Assembly: GCA_900548355.1 (NCBI GenBank)
Contig: URKR01000051.1
Span: 1-7,826, forward strand
Direction: 5' to 3'
DNA from: an uncultured Oscillospiraceae bacterium
GTDB lineage: Bacteria; Bacillota; Clostridia; Oscillospirales; Ruminococcaceae
DNA length: 7,826 nt
The position numbers and the translations under genes are program-made. This document shows positions 1-5,583 of the stretch, in pieces. Positions within the stretch are counted from its first letter, which is position 1, and every line of letters starts with the position of its first letter. A model generated the notes under the pieces. The model had not been told where the DNA came from. It made no database searches and saw only the letters and a list, made by a program, of their open reading frames with translations.

Positions 1-568
1 GCCAGCGGGCCGCCGCCGCGCCGAGCGCGAGCGCCGCCACGGTGGCCGCAGCCCAGACCGCGAGCTGGGCGTTGCGGGTGGCGAACACCCAGCTGATGTC
101 ATACGCCCCGACGAGGGCGGCGTCCTGCCCCGGCACCGTGAGCGGGGTGGCGAGCAGCAGATACCGCGCGCCGCCCGCTTCGCACAAACGCGCCGATTCG
201 GGCGCGGCGACGGCGGCAAAGACCTCGGCCCGGGGCAGGCCGGCGGGCAGGCTGGCGTAGAGGGTGTAGCCGTCCGCCACGCAGAGGGCGAGCGGCGTGC
301 CGGGGGCGGCCTGCTCGGCATACTGCTGGGCGGCCGCGGCGAGGGTGGCGTTGGGGTACAGCCCCTGGGCCGTGTTTTCGGGTTCCGGCGCGGCAAAGAC
401 AGCGGTCTCGACGCCGTAAACGGTGCGGCGCTGCTGGTCAAGCGCATTGGCGCGGGCGGCCGCGAGATTGGCCGCAAAGCTGTGGCCGATCATCGCCACC
501 CCCACCGCGCAGAGCGCCGCCGCGAGCAGCGCAAGAAAGGTCAGGGTGATTTTGGTGGCAAATTTCAT
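1..568 (-). CDS. Probable two-component sensor histidine kinase, N-terminal part (cut by left edge)
   Basis: Reading leftward from the ATG at 566-568, the frame stays open to the window edge (189 codons). It opens with MKFATKITLTFLALLAAALC. A first membrane segment spans about residues 7-28, an Ala-rich extracytoplasmic region about 29-166, and a second membrane segment about 168-187, ending in an Arg-Trp at the edge. This two-helix, periplasm-type sensor layout is that of classical histidine kinases. The HAMP, dimerisation and ATPase domains would lie outside the window, so no catalytic residue is visible. A GAGGTG ribosome binding site lies 5 nt before the start. The gene begins 22 nt after the lipoprotein stop, so the two are probably co-transcribed, and an OmpR-type response regulator lies just upstream. 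The kinase call rests on topology and neighbourhood. Another two-helix membrane protein is possible. Confidence 0.75.
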   Translation of the reverse strand, partial: MKFATKITLTFLALLAAALCAVGVAMIGHSFAANLAAARANALDQQRRTVYGVETAVFAAPEPENTAQGLYPNATLAAAAQQYAEQAAPGTPLALCVADGYTLYASLPAGLPRAEVFAAVAAPESARLCEAGGARYLLLATPLTVPGQDAALVGAYDISWVFATRNAQLAVWAAATVAALALGAAAARW

Positions 569-590
569 GGGAACACCTCGTGGTGGTCAG

Positions 591-1853
591 TCACCCCCAC
601 GCATCCAGCCGGGTGCAGGGGCGGGCGTCTAGGCTGGCGGCGGCGTAGTCGGCCGGGGTCATGATGCCGATCTGGATCACGTCGCGCCGGCCGGTTTTCA
701 TCTGGCCGTCGTCGCCGATATAGCGGATCGTGCGCGCGTCCGCGCCGGTCTGCACATACAGCCAGCTGTCGTTGCCGCAGCAGATCTGGTAGGGCTGCGG
801 CGATTTGCCGTCCGGCGTATAGGAGGCCGGGCGCTCATTGAGGGTGTTGGTTGCTAGGTCGAGCGCATAGCTGCGCGGCTGGCCGGCATCGTTCGCGCTA
901 AAGCAGAGCACGCCGCCGTAGATGCCGTCCGCCCAGGGACTGCTGTCGGCCGCGAGGTCGGGCAGTTCGGCGAGGGTTTCGGCTTCGCCGCCGTCCAGCG
1001 CGCGGGTCTGCACGGACAAGCCCGCGCCGGCCGGCGCGAGCCAGTACAGCCGGCCGTCTTTGGCACAGACCGCGCGGGTGTCGTCGGGCAGCGGCGTCGG
1101 CTCGGCGGCGTTGCCGGCCGTATCGACGGTGCGCAACACGCCGCCGGCCTTATCCATACTCCCCTGGCGCAGCACAAGGGTGTCTCCGCTGACGCCGACC
1201 GGCCACCAGTCGGTCTCGGTGGTTTCGTACAGCGTCTGGATGCCGCCGTCATTCAGATCGAGCCGGATGAAGCGGTTGGTATCCCACCAGTAGACCGCCG
1301 CGCCGTCGGTGTAGGGCCAGTTGGTGTTTGTGACCGGGATGCCCTCGGCCAGCGGCGTGCGGTCGCCGCCGTCGAGATCGCTGATATCGGCTGTTCCGTC
1401 GCCATTTCCCAGCACCATCCAGACAAGCCGATCGCCGATCTCATAAACGCGGGAGTCCGCGCCCTGGGGCGGGCCGAGGGCAGCCGGGCAGCTCGCGTCG
1501 GCGTGGGTGCAGCCGGGTTTGTCGCACAGGACGGTCTGGGTGCCGGTTTCCCAGTCGGTGCAGGTGGCGACAAAGACCTCGCCGTAGCCCGAGTAGGGTT
1601 CATAGACGCCGCGCGCGCCGGGAACAGCCGATGTATAGGACGGCTGCAGCGACCAGAGCGCCGGGGCTTCGCCGGTCTGCTGCGCGGCGGCCTGTTCCGA
1701 GGTGGCGGTCTGCGAGATGGCGGATTGCGGGGCGCTCGGGGCGTCCGAAGCCGGGGTCGCGCAGCCGGCGAGCAGCCCGGCCAGCAGCAGCGCCGCGCCG
1801 GCCAGAGGGCGGCGGGAACGGCGGGTTGCTTTTTTGAATTGCATGGTTTTCAT
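591..1853 (-). CDS. Exported lipoprotein with beta-propeller-like (DUF5050-type) body
   Basis: A 420-residue protein with a basic N-terminus, a hydrophobic stretch (about residues 17-30) and the lipobox LAGC, giving a lipidated Cys31 on the outer face of the membrane. A Ser/Ala/Gln-rich linker (about 32-62) leads to a body of recurring aromatic and Gly/Asp-rich strands. Phrases such as GDRLVWMV, DGAAVYWWDTNRF, DGRLYWLAPAG and NDSWLYVQTG recall TolB- or DUF5050-like propeller blades. Near the start of the body is a C-x4-C-x-H-x4-C motif (Cys110, Cys115, His117, Cys122) with another Cys at 98. From memory, this signature is common in clostridial lipoproteins of this type, and its role is unknown to me. 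AAAGGA lies 9-11 nt before the ATG. An in-frame ATG three codons in is a less likely start. It sits between a response regulator and a probable sensor kinase, suggesting it senses an extracellular cue or is the regulated output. Lipoprotein call firm, fold and role inferred. Confidence 0.85.
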   Translation of the reverse strand: MKTMQFKKATRRSRRPLAGAALLLAGLLAGCATPASDAPSAPQSAISQTATSEQAAAQQTGEAPALWSLQPSYTSAVPGARGVYEPYSGYGEVFVATCTDWETGTQTVLCDKPGCTHADASCPAALGPPQGADSRVYEIGDRLVWMVLGNGDGTADISDLDGGDRTPLAEGIPVTNTNWPYTDGAAVYWWDTNRFIRLDLNDGGIQTLYETTETDWWPVGVSGDTLVLRQGSMDKAGGVLRTVDTAGNAAEPTPLPDDTRAVCAKDGRLYWLAPAGAGLSVQTRALDGGEAETLAELPDLAADSSPWADGIYGGVLCFSANDAGQPRSYALDLATNTLNERPASYTPDGKSPQPYQICCGNDSWLYVQTGADARTIRYIGDDGQMKTGRRDVIQIGIMTPADYAAASLDARPCTRLDAWG

Positions 1854-1885
1854 GGGGCACCATCCTTTGTTTTTGGGATGCCTGT

Positions 1886-1921
1886 ATTCTACCGCCCCGT
1901 TTCGTCCAAGTTTCGTCCGAG
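1886..1921 (-). promoter_or_regulatory. Candidate activated promoter of the lipoprotein gene with an 11-bp tandem repeat
   Basis: Two adjacent 11-mers at 1900-1910 and 1911-1921 (plus strand TTTCGTCCAAG and TTTCGTCCGAG) differ at one base. On the minus strand a -10-like TAGAAT (1886-1891) lies 11 nt from the nearer GGACG core, with no good -35 box. The repeats therefore cover about -21 to -42, where OmpR/PhoB-family dimers usually bind to replace a poor -35. The predicted transcript starts near 1879, about 26 nt before the lipoprotein ATG. The repeat is seen directly. Its use by the neighbouring regulator is inferred. Confidence 0.5.
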
Positions 1922-1940
1922 GTGCGGAGAAGATGCGGCG

Positions 1941-1964
1941 GGGTGGGATTTATCCCGCCCCTAC
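1941..1964 (-). repeat. REP-like GTAG hairpin, copy 1
   Basis: On the minus strand this reads GTAG (1964-1961) followed directly by an 8-bp stem, GGGCGGGA, loop TAAA, TCCCACCC, with one G-T wobble. A conserved GTAG at the foot of a GC-rich hairpin is the hallmark of REP elements mobilised by RAYT (TnpA-REP) transposases. The same GTAG-GGGCGGG arrangement recurs at 2080-2102. Sequence and structure are seen directly, and membership of a genome-wide family is inferred. Confidence 0.65.
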
Positions 1965-2079
1965 GCATGGTTGTTTGGTTTGTCGCCAACCCATAAGGCC
2001 CACAACCGATTTTGCCATATTCGCAGGGCGGGAAACATCCGGCCATCCCGAATAGGCTCATCCCGCCGCAAACGTCCAC

Positions 2080-2102
2080 GGGCGGGCGATGCCCGCCCCT
2101 AC
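2080..2102 (-). repeat. REP-like GTAG hairpin, copy 2
   Basis: The minus strand reads GTAG (2102-2099) followed directly by a perfect 8-bp stem GGGCGGGC, loop ATC, GCCCGCCC. It has the same orientation and geometry as copy 1, 138 bp away. There is no coding capacity and no T-tract, so it looks like a dispersed palindromic repeat rather than a terminator. Confidence 0.7.
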
Positions 2103-2110
2103 GGTCTTGG

Positions 2111-2136
2111 GGGGAACGCCGCAACCATCCCCCTAC
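2111..2136 (-). repeat. REP-like GTAG hairpin, copy 3 (degenerate), overlapping a stop codon
   Basis: The minus strand reads GTAG (2136-2133), then GGGGA, a 12-nt loop and TCCCC. The stem is shorter and less regular than in copies 1 and 2, but the orientation and GTAG foot are the same. The TAG stop codon of the response regulator (2135-2133) is the last three bases of this GTAG. It may be a diverged copy, or a chance match in GC-rich sequence. Confidence 0.4.
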
Positions 2137-2828
2137 GCTTTCCCTTGCCCCACCGGTTCCTCGGCTTCCAGGCAATACCCCACCCGGTGCACGGTGCGGA
2201 TGCGGTGTTCCCAGCCGAGTTTGCGGCGCAGGCGCTGGATGTGGGTGTCGAGGGTGCGGGTGCCGTCCCGCGTGGGCGCAAGTGCTTCGTCCTCGCCCCA
2301 GACCTGTTCATACAGATAATCGCGGTAGAGCACCCGGCCGCGGTTGCGCAGCAGTATCAGCAAAAGGTCGTACTCCTTCGGGGTCAGGGCTACGGGCCGG
2401 CCGGCGCGCAGCACTTTGCAGCCGCCGGTATCGACCGTCACATCCCAGGCCGAAAGCTGCAGCGCCCCGCGCCCGGCCCGGCGCAGCACGCTCTCAACCC
2501 GGGCGACAAGCTCGGCCGGGTCGAACGGCTTGACGATGTAATCGTCGGCCCCGCTGTGCAGCCCCTTGACCTTATCGGCCGTTGTGGCCTTGGCCGTAAT
2601 GAGGATGCTCGGGGTGCCGGTGGGCAGCAGGTAACGCAGCAGGTCGTAGCCGTCGATGCCCGGCATCATGACGTCGAGCAGCACAAGGTCATACTGGTTT
2701 CGCTCCAGCAGGTCGGCGGCTTCGGCTCCGCTGGTCACGGCCTGGCAGGCGTAGCCGGCGCCGGCCAGCGTGCGGCGGATCAGCTCGGCAATCGGGGCTT
2801 CGTCATCAACAATCAGGATTGGTTTCAT
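2133..2828 (-). CDS. OmpR/PhoB-family response regulator
   Basis: A full-length 231-residue response regulator. The receiver domain (about residues 1-120) has the acidic pocket Asp8/Asp9, the phospho-acceptor Asp52 in LVLLDVMMPGIDG, Thr78 in SILITAKA and Lys100 in the VKPF motif. The C-terminal winged helix (about 125-222) shows the usual LTPKEYDLLLILL, YLYEQVWG, DTHIQRLRRKLG and TVHRVGYCLE blocks. It should be phosphorylated by a sensor kinase, most likely the one starting at 568, and bind direct repeats in DNA as a dimer. AAAGGA lies about 10 nt before the ATG. The usual regulator-kinase adjacency is broken here by the lipoprotein and a repeat-bearing gap. The gene ends in a TAG formed by a REP-like element. 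Family assignment is firm; the regulon is unknown. Confidence 0.96.
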   Translation of the reverse strand: MKPILIVDDEAPIAELIRRTLAGAGYACQAVTSGAEAADLLERNQYDLVLLDVMMPGIDGYDLLRYLLPTGTPSILITAKATTADKVKGLHSGADDYIVKPFDPAELVARVESVLRRAGRGALQLSAWDVTVDTGGCKVLRAGRPVALTPKEYDLLLILLRNRGRVLYRDYLYEQVWGEDEALAPTRDGTRTLDTHIQRLRRKLGWEHRIRTVHRVGYCLEAEEPVGQGKA

Positions 2829-2854
2829 GGGCGGGTCATCCTTTCTTTTCCCCT

Positions 2855-2888
2855 ATCATCGCACCCAAATGCGTCCGAAATGCAAAAC
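2855..2888 (-). promoter_or_regulatory. Candidate autoregulated promoter of the response regulator gene
   Basis: On the minus strand an extended -10-like TGCGATGAT (2863-2855) precedes the gene. Upstream are two 11-bp-spaced repeats (plus strand AAATGC at 2867-2872 and 2878-2883). The GGACG core (rc of 2872-2876) lies exactly 11 nt from the -10, as it does at the lipoprotein promoter. TTGCAT (rc of 2880-2885) is a weak -35 at 19-nt spacing. Repeat and spacing are visible. Binding by the encoded regulator is inferred, and the -10 itself is weak. Confidence 0.4.
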
Positions 2889-2921
2889 AAAGCGCCGCAG
2901 GCGGAAAACCTGCGGCGCTTT
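2889..2921 (-). terminator. Intrinsic terminator after the OadG-like gene
   Basis: A perfect 13-bp stem (AAAGCGCCGCAGG at 2889-2901 with its complement at 2909-2921) and a 7-nt loop lie 12 bp past the OadG-like stop codon. On the minus strand the stem ends in TTT followed by GTTTTGC. It separates that gene from the response regulator, whose promoter region begins right beside it. The plus-strand side also ends in TTTATA, so it could work both ways. Confidence 0.85.
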
Positions 2922-2933
2922 ATACTTGGATAA

Positions 2934-3329
2934 TCAGGCCATGAACGGCGTGGTGGCGGCGGCAACGCCGGCGTCACCCCAGACGCCGCGGCGCGAAGTG
3001 GCCGCCGGGGCGCGCCGGATGCCGTGGATCACGGCTTCGCCTTCCAGGCAGGCGACGGCGGCGGCAATCGCCGCGATCACTTCGGCCGGGATGCCGGCTT
3101 CCACAGCCGGCGCGGGCGCGGCCTTGGGGGCGGGCGCAGCGGGCTTGGCGGGGGCCGGGGCTGCCGCCTTGGGGGCCTTGGCGGCGGCCTGTTGGGCTTT
3201 CACGTTTTCATCGGTCTTTTTCTCCAAAAAGGCGATCAGCAGCAGCGCCACAACAACGCCGGCCGCCAGCACAATGCCGGACATCACGCCACCGCCTGAA
3301 GCGGTGCTCAGCAGGGCCAGATCAAACAT
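2934..3329 (-). CDS. OadG-like small membrane subunit (sodium-pump decarboxylase gamma/delta type)
   Basis: A 131-residue protein starting MFDLALLSTASGGG, with one membrane helix (about residues 15-35) and a Lys/Glu-rich exit. A Pro/Ala/Lys linker (about 44-76, repeated PAAPAPK-like units) leads to a C-terminal segment (80-131) with IPAEVIAAIAAAVACLEGE, IRRAP, a Trp117 and TTPFMA. This tail matches, from memory, the ends of OadG/MmdD-type subunits of membrane biotin-dependent decarboxylases (IPAEVVAAI...IRR...W...TRPF). These small subunits anchor or stabilise the decarboxylase and carboxyltransferase components of the Na+ pump. The chosen start has AAGGAGG 8 nt upstream. A frame extension of 12 codons further upstream has no such site. 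No alpha, beta or biotin-carrier subunit is adjacent, so the partner must be encoded elsewhere or the role has changed. Confidence 0.7.
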   Translation of the reverse strand: MFDLALLSTASGGGVMSGIVLAAGVVVALLLIAFLEKKTDENVKAQQAAAKAPKAAAPAPAKPAAPAPKAAPAPAVEAGIPAEVIAAIAAAVACLEGEAVIHGIRRAPAATSRRGVWGDAGVAAATTPFMA

Positions 3330-3382
3330 ATACAGTTCCTCCTTACAGTGAACAGGGCCTACCAATGCCCCCGTATTGCCAA

Positions 3383-3400
3383 ATTATAAGTATTATAGCA
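3383..3400 (-). promoter_or_regulatory. Extended -10 promoter of the OadG-like gene
   Basis: The minus strand carries TGCTATAAT (3400-3392), a consensus extended -10, with a second TATAAT at 3388-3383. No clear -35 lies at the right distance, which an extended -10 can tolerate. The start would fall near 3385, leaving a leader of about 55 nt. This gives the gene its own transcript independent of the gene upstream. Confidence 0.6.
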
Positions 3401-3448
3401 CAATTTGCCGCGCTTGGATAGCCGGCAGAAAAGTTTTTTTGCCGCATT

Positions 3449-4000
3449 TTATCCGTTGTGCCCGTCCTGCTGCGCACAGCCCGCCGCTGCGCAGCCGGCC
3501 GCGTGGGCTGCGGCTTCACGGCGGTAGTCGCCGGCGTTGGCGGCAAGGTGGGCCGCCTGTTCGGGCCGGACCGGGCCGCGGATTTTGCCCGGCACCCCGA
3601 CGACAAGGCTGCCCGGCGGGATCACCGTGTGCTCCGGCACAAGCGCGCCGGCCGCAACCAGGCTGCCGGCGCCGATCTGCGCGCCGTCCAGCACGGTGGC
3701 ATGCATGCCAATCATGCAGCCATCCCCTACCGTGCAGCCGTGCAAAATTGCCCCATGGCCAACCGTAACCCCCCGGCCGACCACAACCCCCTTGGCGGGG
3801 CCGGTGTGCAGGGTGGCGTTGTCCTGAATGTTGGAATCCGGGCCGATCGAAATGCAGCCGCTGTCCGCCCGCAGCACCGCGCCGTACCAGACGCTTGCGC
3901 CGGCCCCAAGCCGGACGTCGCCGGCCAGCACGGCGTTCGGCGCGATGAACGCGGCCCCGTCCGCCTGCGGGCTTTGGCCCTCCACCGTGATGCAGAGCAT
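3449..4000 (-). CDS. Gamma-carbonic-anhydrase-family protein (left-handed beta-helix)
   Basis: A 183-residue protein built of hexapeptide repeats typical of left-handed parallel beta-helix trimers. The family blocks are clear: IAPNAVLAGDVRLG, SVWYGAVLRAD, IQDNATLH, VTVGHGAILHGC, CMIGMHATVLDGA, AGALVPEHTVIPPGSLVVGVPGK. The three zinc-ligand histidines of the family are present at His65, His82 and His87, and Arg44, Asp46, Gln59 and Asp60 match conserved positions. Expected chemistry is CO2 hydration/bicarbonate exchange, although many YrdA/PaaY-type members have weak or unproven activity. The start is set by AAAGGAGG 7 nt before the ATG at 4000; an upstream in-frame ATG at 4078 would run through a terminator hairpin. 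The Ala-rich tail (residues about 160-183) is not part of the helix. It lies just after the flavoprotein gene but beyond that gene's terminator. Confidence 0.9.
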   Translation of the reverse strand: MLCITVEGQSPQADGAAFIAPNAVLAGDVRLGAGASVWYGAVLRADSGCISIGPDSNIQDNATLHTGPAKGVVVGRGVTVGHGAILHGCTVGDGCMIGMHATVLDGAQIGAGSLVAAGALVPEHTVIPPGSLVVGVPGKIRGPVRPEQAAHLAANAGDYRREAAAHAAGCAAAGCAQQDGHNG

Positions 4001-4032
4001 CGGGAAGCCTCCTTTTGAAGTATAAACACAGC

Positions 4033-4061
4033 AAAAAGCCGCCGGGACAACGCCCGGCGGC
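4033..4061 (-). terminator. Intrinsic terminator (or attenuator) between flavoprotein and carbonic-anhydrase-like genes
   Basis: On the minus strand GCCGCCGGG (4061-4053), a 6-nt loop and CCCGGCGGC (4046-4038) form a 9-bp stem followed at once by TTTTT (4037-4033). It lies 13 bp after the flavoprotein stop codon and only 18 nt before the ribosome binding site of the next gene. I see no usable promoter for the carbonic-anhydrase-like gene in the remaining gap, so partial read-through is likely to feed it. Confidence 0.8.
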
Positions 4062-4074
4062 CCGGGTTTATCTG

Positions 4075-5508
4075 TCAAAACCCATGGTTCTCAATCAGCT
4101 TGCGGCCCATCAGCACCCCCATGACCGAAGCCATCATCAGCCCGCGCGTCCAGCCGGAGGAATCGCCCAGGCAGTGCAGGTTGCGGATGTTGGTTTCCAG
4201 GTTTTGATCCATGCGGACCTTGTTGGAATAGAATTTGAGTTCGGGGGAGTACAGCAGCGTTTCGGGCGCGGCAAAGCCGGGCACAACCTGATCGACCATC
4301 TTGATAAACTCAATGATGTTGACCATGGCGCGGTAGGGCATCGCCGCCGTGATGTCGCCGGCAATCGCGTCCTTCAGCGTCGGGCGGACATTCGCGCGGG
4401 CCAGTTCCTGCGGCCAGGTGCGCTTGCCGTTCAGGATATCGCCGTACCGCTGGACAAGGATATGCCCCGCGCCGAGCATGTTGGTCAGCTCGCCGATCTT
4501 CTGGGCGTAGGCGATGGGCTGGTTGAACGGCTCGGTGAAATTGTGCGAGACAAGGATGGCAAGGTTGGTGTTCTGGCTTTTGATATCCTTGTAGCTGTGG
4601 CCGTTGACGACGGCAAGGTCGTTGTCATAATTTTCCTGCGCGACAAAGCCGCCGGGGTTCTGGCAGAAAGTGCGGACCTTGTTTTTCCACGGGTTGGGGT
4701 AGCCGATCAGCTTGCCCTCATACAGGACACTGTTGATCGTCTCCATAATTTCGTTGCGGCACTCAACCCGCACGCCGATATCGACGGTGCCGGGGCGGTG
4801 GGCGATGTGGTGCTCGGCACAGATTTTTTCAAGCCATTCCGCCCCGCGCCGGCCCGTTGCGATGACAACCTGCCTGGCCGTGACCCTGCGCTCGGCTTCG
4901 CCGGTTTTGGCGCCGGTGGGCCGGGCGACAACGCCGCGGCAGACATCGCCGTCAAGCAGGATGTTCTCGCACTCGGTCTCAAACCACATCTCCACCCCCT
5001 TTTCGGCCAGGTGGTTTTGGATGTTGAGGTAGAGCTGCTGGGCCTTTTCGGTGCCAAGGTGGCGGATCGGGCAATCGACCAGCTGCAGGCCGGCCTGGAT
5101 CGCCCGCTTGCGGATATCCTTGATTTCGGGGCCTTCATAAACGCCCTCGACATGCGGGTCCGCGCCGAATTCGAGATAGATCTTGTCGGTATAATCGATG
5201 AGGTCCTGGGCAAAATCTTCGCCGATCAGCTCGGGCAGTTCGCCGCCGACCTCCCGCGAAAGCGAGAGCTTGCCGTCCGAAAAAGCGCCCGCGCCGGAAA
5301 ATCCGGTCGTGATTGCACAGGTCGGCTTGCAGTTGACGCAGCGGCCGGTTTTGTCCTTGGGGCAATGGCGGCGCTCCACCGGCTTGCCCTTTTCAATCAG
5401 CAGGATGCGCGGGGCCTTGGGGCCGGCGCTTTTGCGCAGCAGTTCCAGCGCGGTGAAGATGCCGGCCGGGCCGGCGCCGACGATAATCAGGTCATACTCG
5501 TAGGGCAT
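4075..5508 (-). CDS. FAD-dependent dehydrogenase of the COG2509 type
   Basis: A 477-residue flavoprotein. The N-terminal Rossmann fold has YDLIIVGAGPAGIFTALELL with the dinucleotide-binding glycines Gly11, Gly13 and Gly16, followed by Glu39 for the adenosine ribose. VVIATGR at 214-220 and LHCLGDSSGWTRG near 444-456 (Gly448-Asp449) are the other FAD-binding elements. Between them come a four-cysteine cluster (Cys49, Cys57, Cys60, Cys64) and the motif GFSGAGAFSDGKL (69-81), both characteristic, as I recall, of this uncharacterised dehydrogenase group. The reaction and substrate are unknown. The cluster may hold a metal or iron-sulphur centre. AAGGAG lies 5 nt before the ATG. The gene follows the cytidylate-kinase-like gene by 75 bp with no terminator seen, so co-transcription is plausible. 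Confidence 0.9.
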   Translation of the reverse strand: MPYEYDLIIVGAGPAGIFTALELLRKSAGPKAPRILLIEKGKPVERRHCPKDKTGRCVNCKPTCAITTGFSGAGAFSDGKLSLSREVGGELPELIGEDFAQDLIDYTDKIYLEFGADPHVEGVYEGPEIKDIRKRAIQAGLQLVDCPIRHLGTEKAQQLYLNIQNHLAEKGVEMWFETECENILLDGDVCRGVVARPTGAKTGEAERRVTARQVVIATGRRGAEWLEKICAEHHIAHRPGTVDIGVRVECRNEIMETINSVLYEGKLIGYPNPWKNKVRTFCQNPGGFVAQENYDNDLAVVNGHSYKDIKSQNTNLAILVSHNFTEPFNQPIAYAQKIGELTNMLGAGHILVQRYGDILNGKRTWPQELARANVRPTLKDAIAGDITAAMPYRAMVNIIEFIKMVDQVVPGFAAPETLLYSPELKFYSNKVRMDQNLETNIRNLHCLGDSSGWTRGLMMASVMGVLMGRKLIENHGF

Positions 5509-5583
5509 GGGGACTCCTTATCCTAACTCCAAACTTTGAACGCCAAGCTCCTTGTATCGCGCTCTAAGTTTTATCTCAGTGCT

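Larger units (their letters stand above)
1854..2132. other. 279-bp gap between response regulator and lipoprotein
   Basis: No gene is visible here. The gap holds the lipoprotein promoter region (1886-1921) and three REP-like hairpins described separately. It also has looser inverted repeats: GGTTGT at 1969-1974 with ACAACC at 2002-2007, enclosing TTGG/CCAA, and GGCGGGA at 2027-2033 with TCCCGCC at 2061-2067. There is no T-tract after any hairpin on the minus strand, so none is a convincing intrinsic terminator, and read-through from the regulator into the lipoprotein gene remains possible. Confidence 0.6.

Noticed and set aside
1503..2933. A long rightward open frame of 476 codons antisense to the lipoprotein and the response regulator
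   Set aside because: It crosses two well-supported leftward genes and the repeat-rich gap, has no ribosome site and no recognisable domain. Long antisense frames are expected in GC-rich coding DNA.
3422..3443. Hairpin CGGCA...TGCCG after the carbonic-anhydrase-like gene, taken at first for a terminator
   Set aside because: The stem is only 5 bp, the homopolymer run is inside the loop, and no T-tract follows on the minus strand.
4019..4024. TATACT on the minus strand as a -10 for the carbonic-anhydrase-like gene
   Set aside because: A start 7 nt downstream would fall inside the ribosome binding site, and the matching -35 position lies in the terminator stem.
4015..5526. A 503-codon rightward open frame antisense to the flavoprotein
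   Set aside because: The leftward frame has clear FAD-binding motifs and a ribosome site. The rightward one has neither, and passes through the terminator at 4033-4061.
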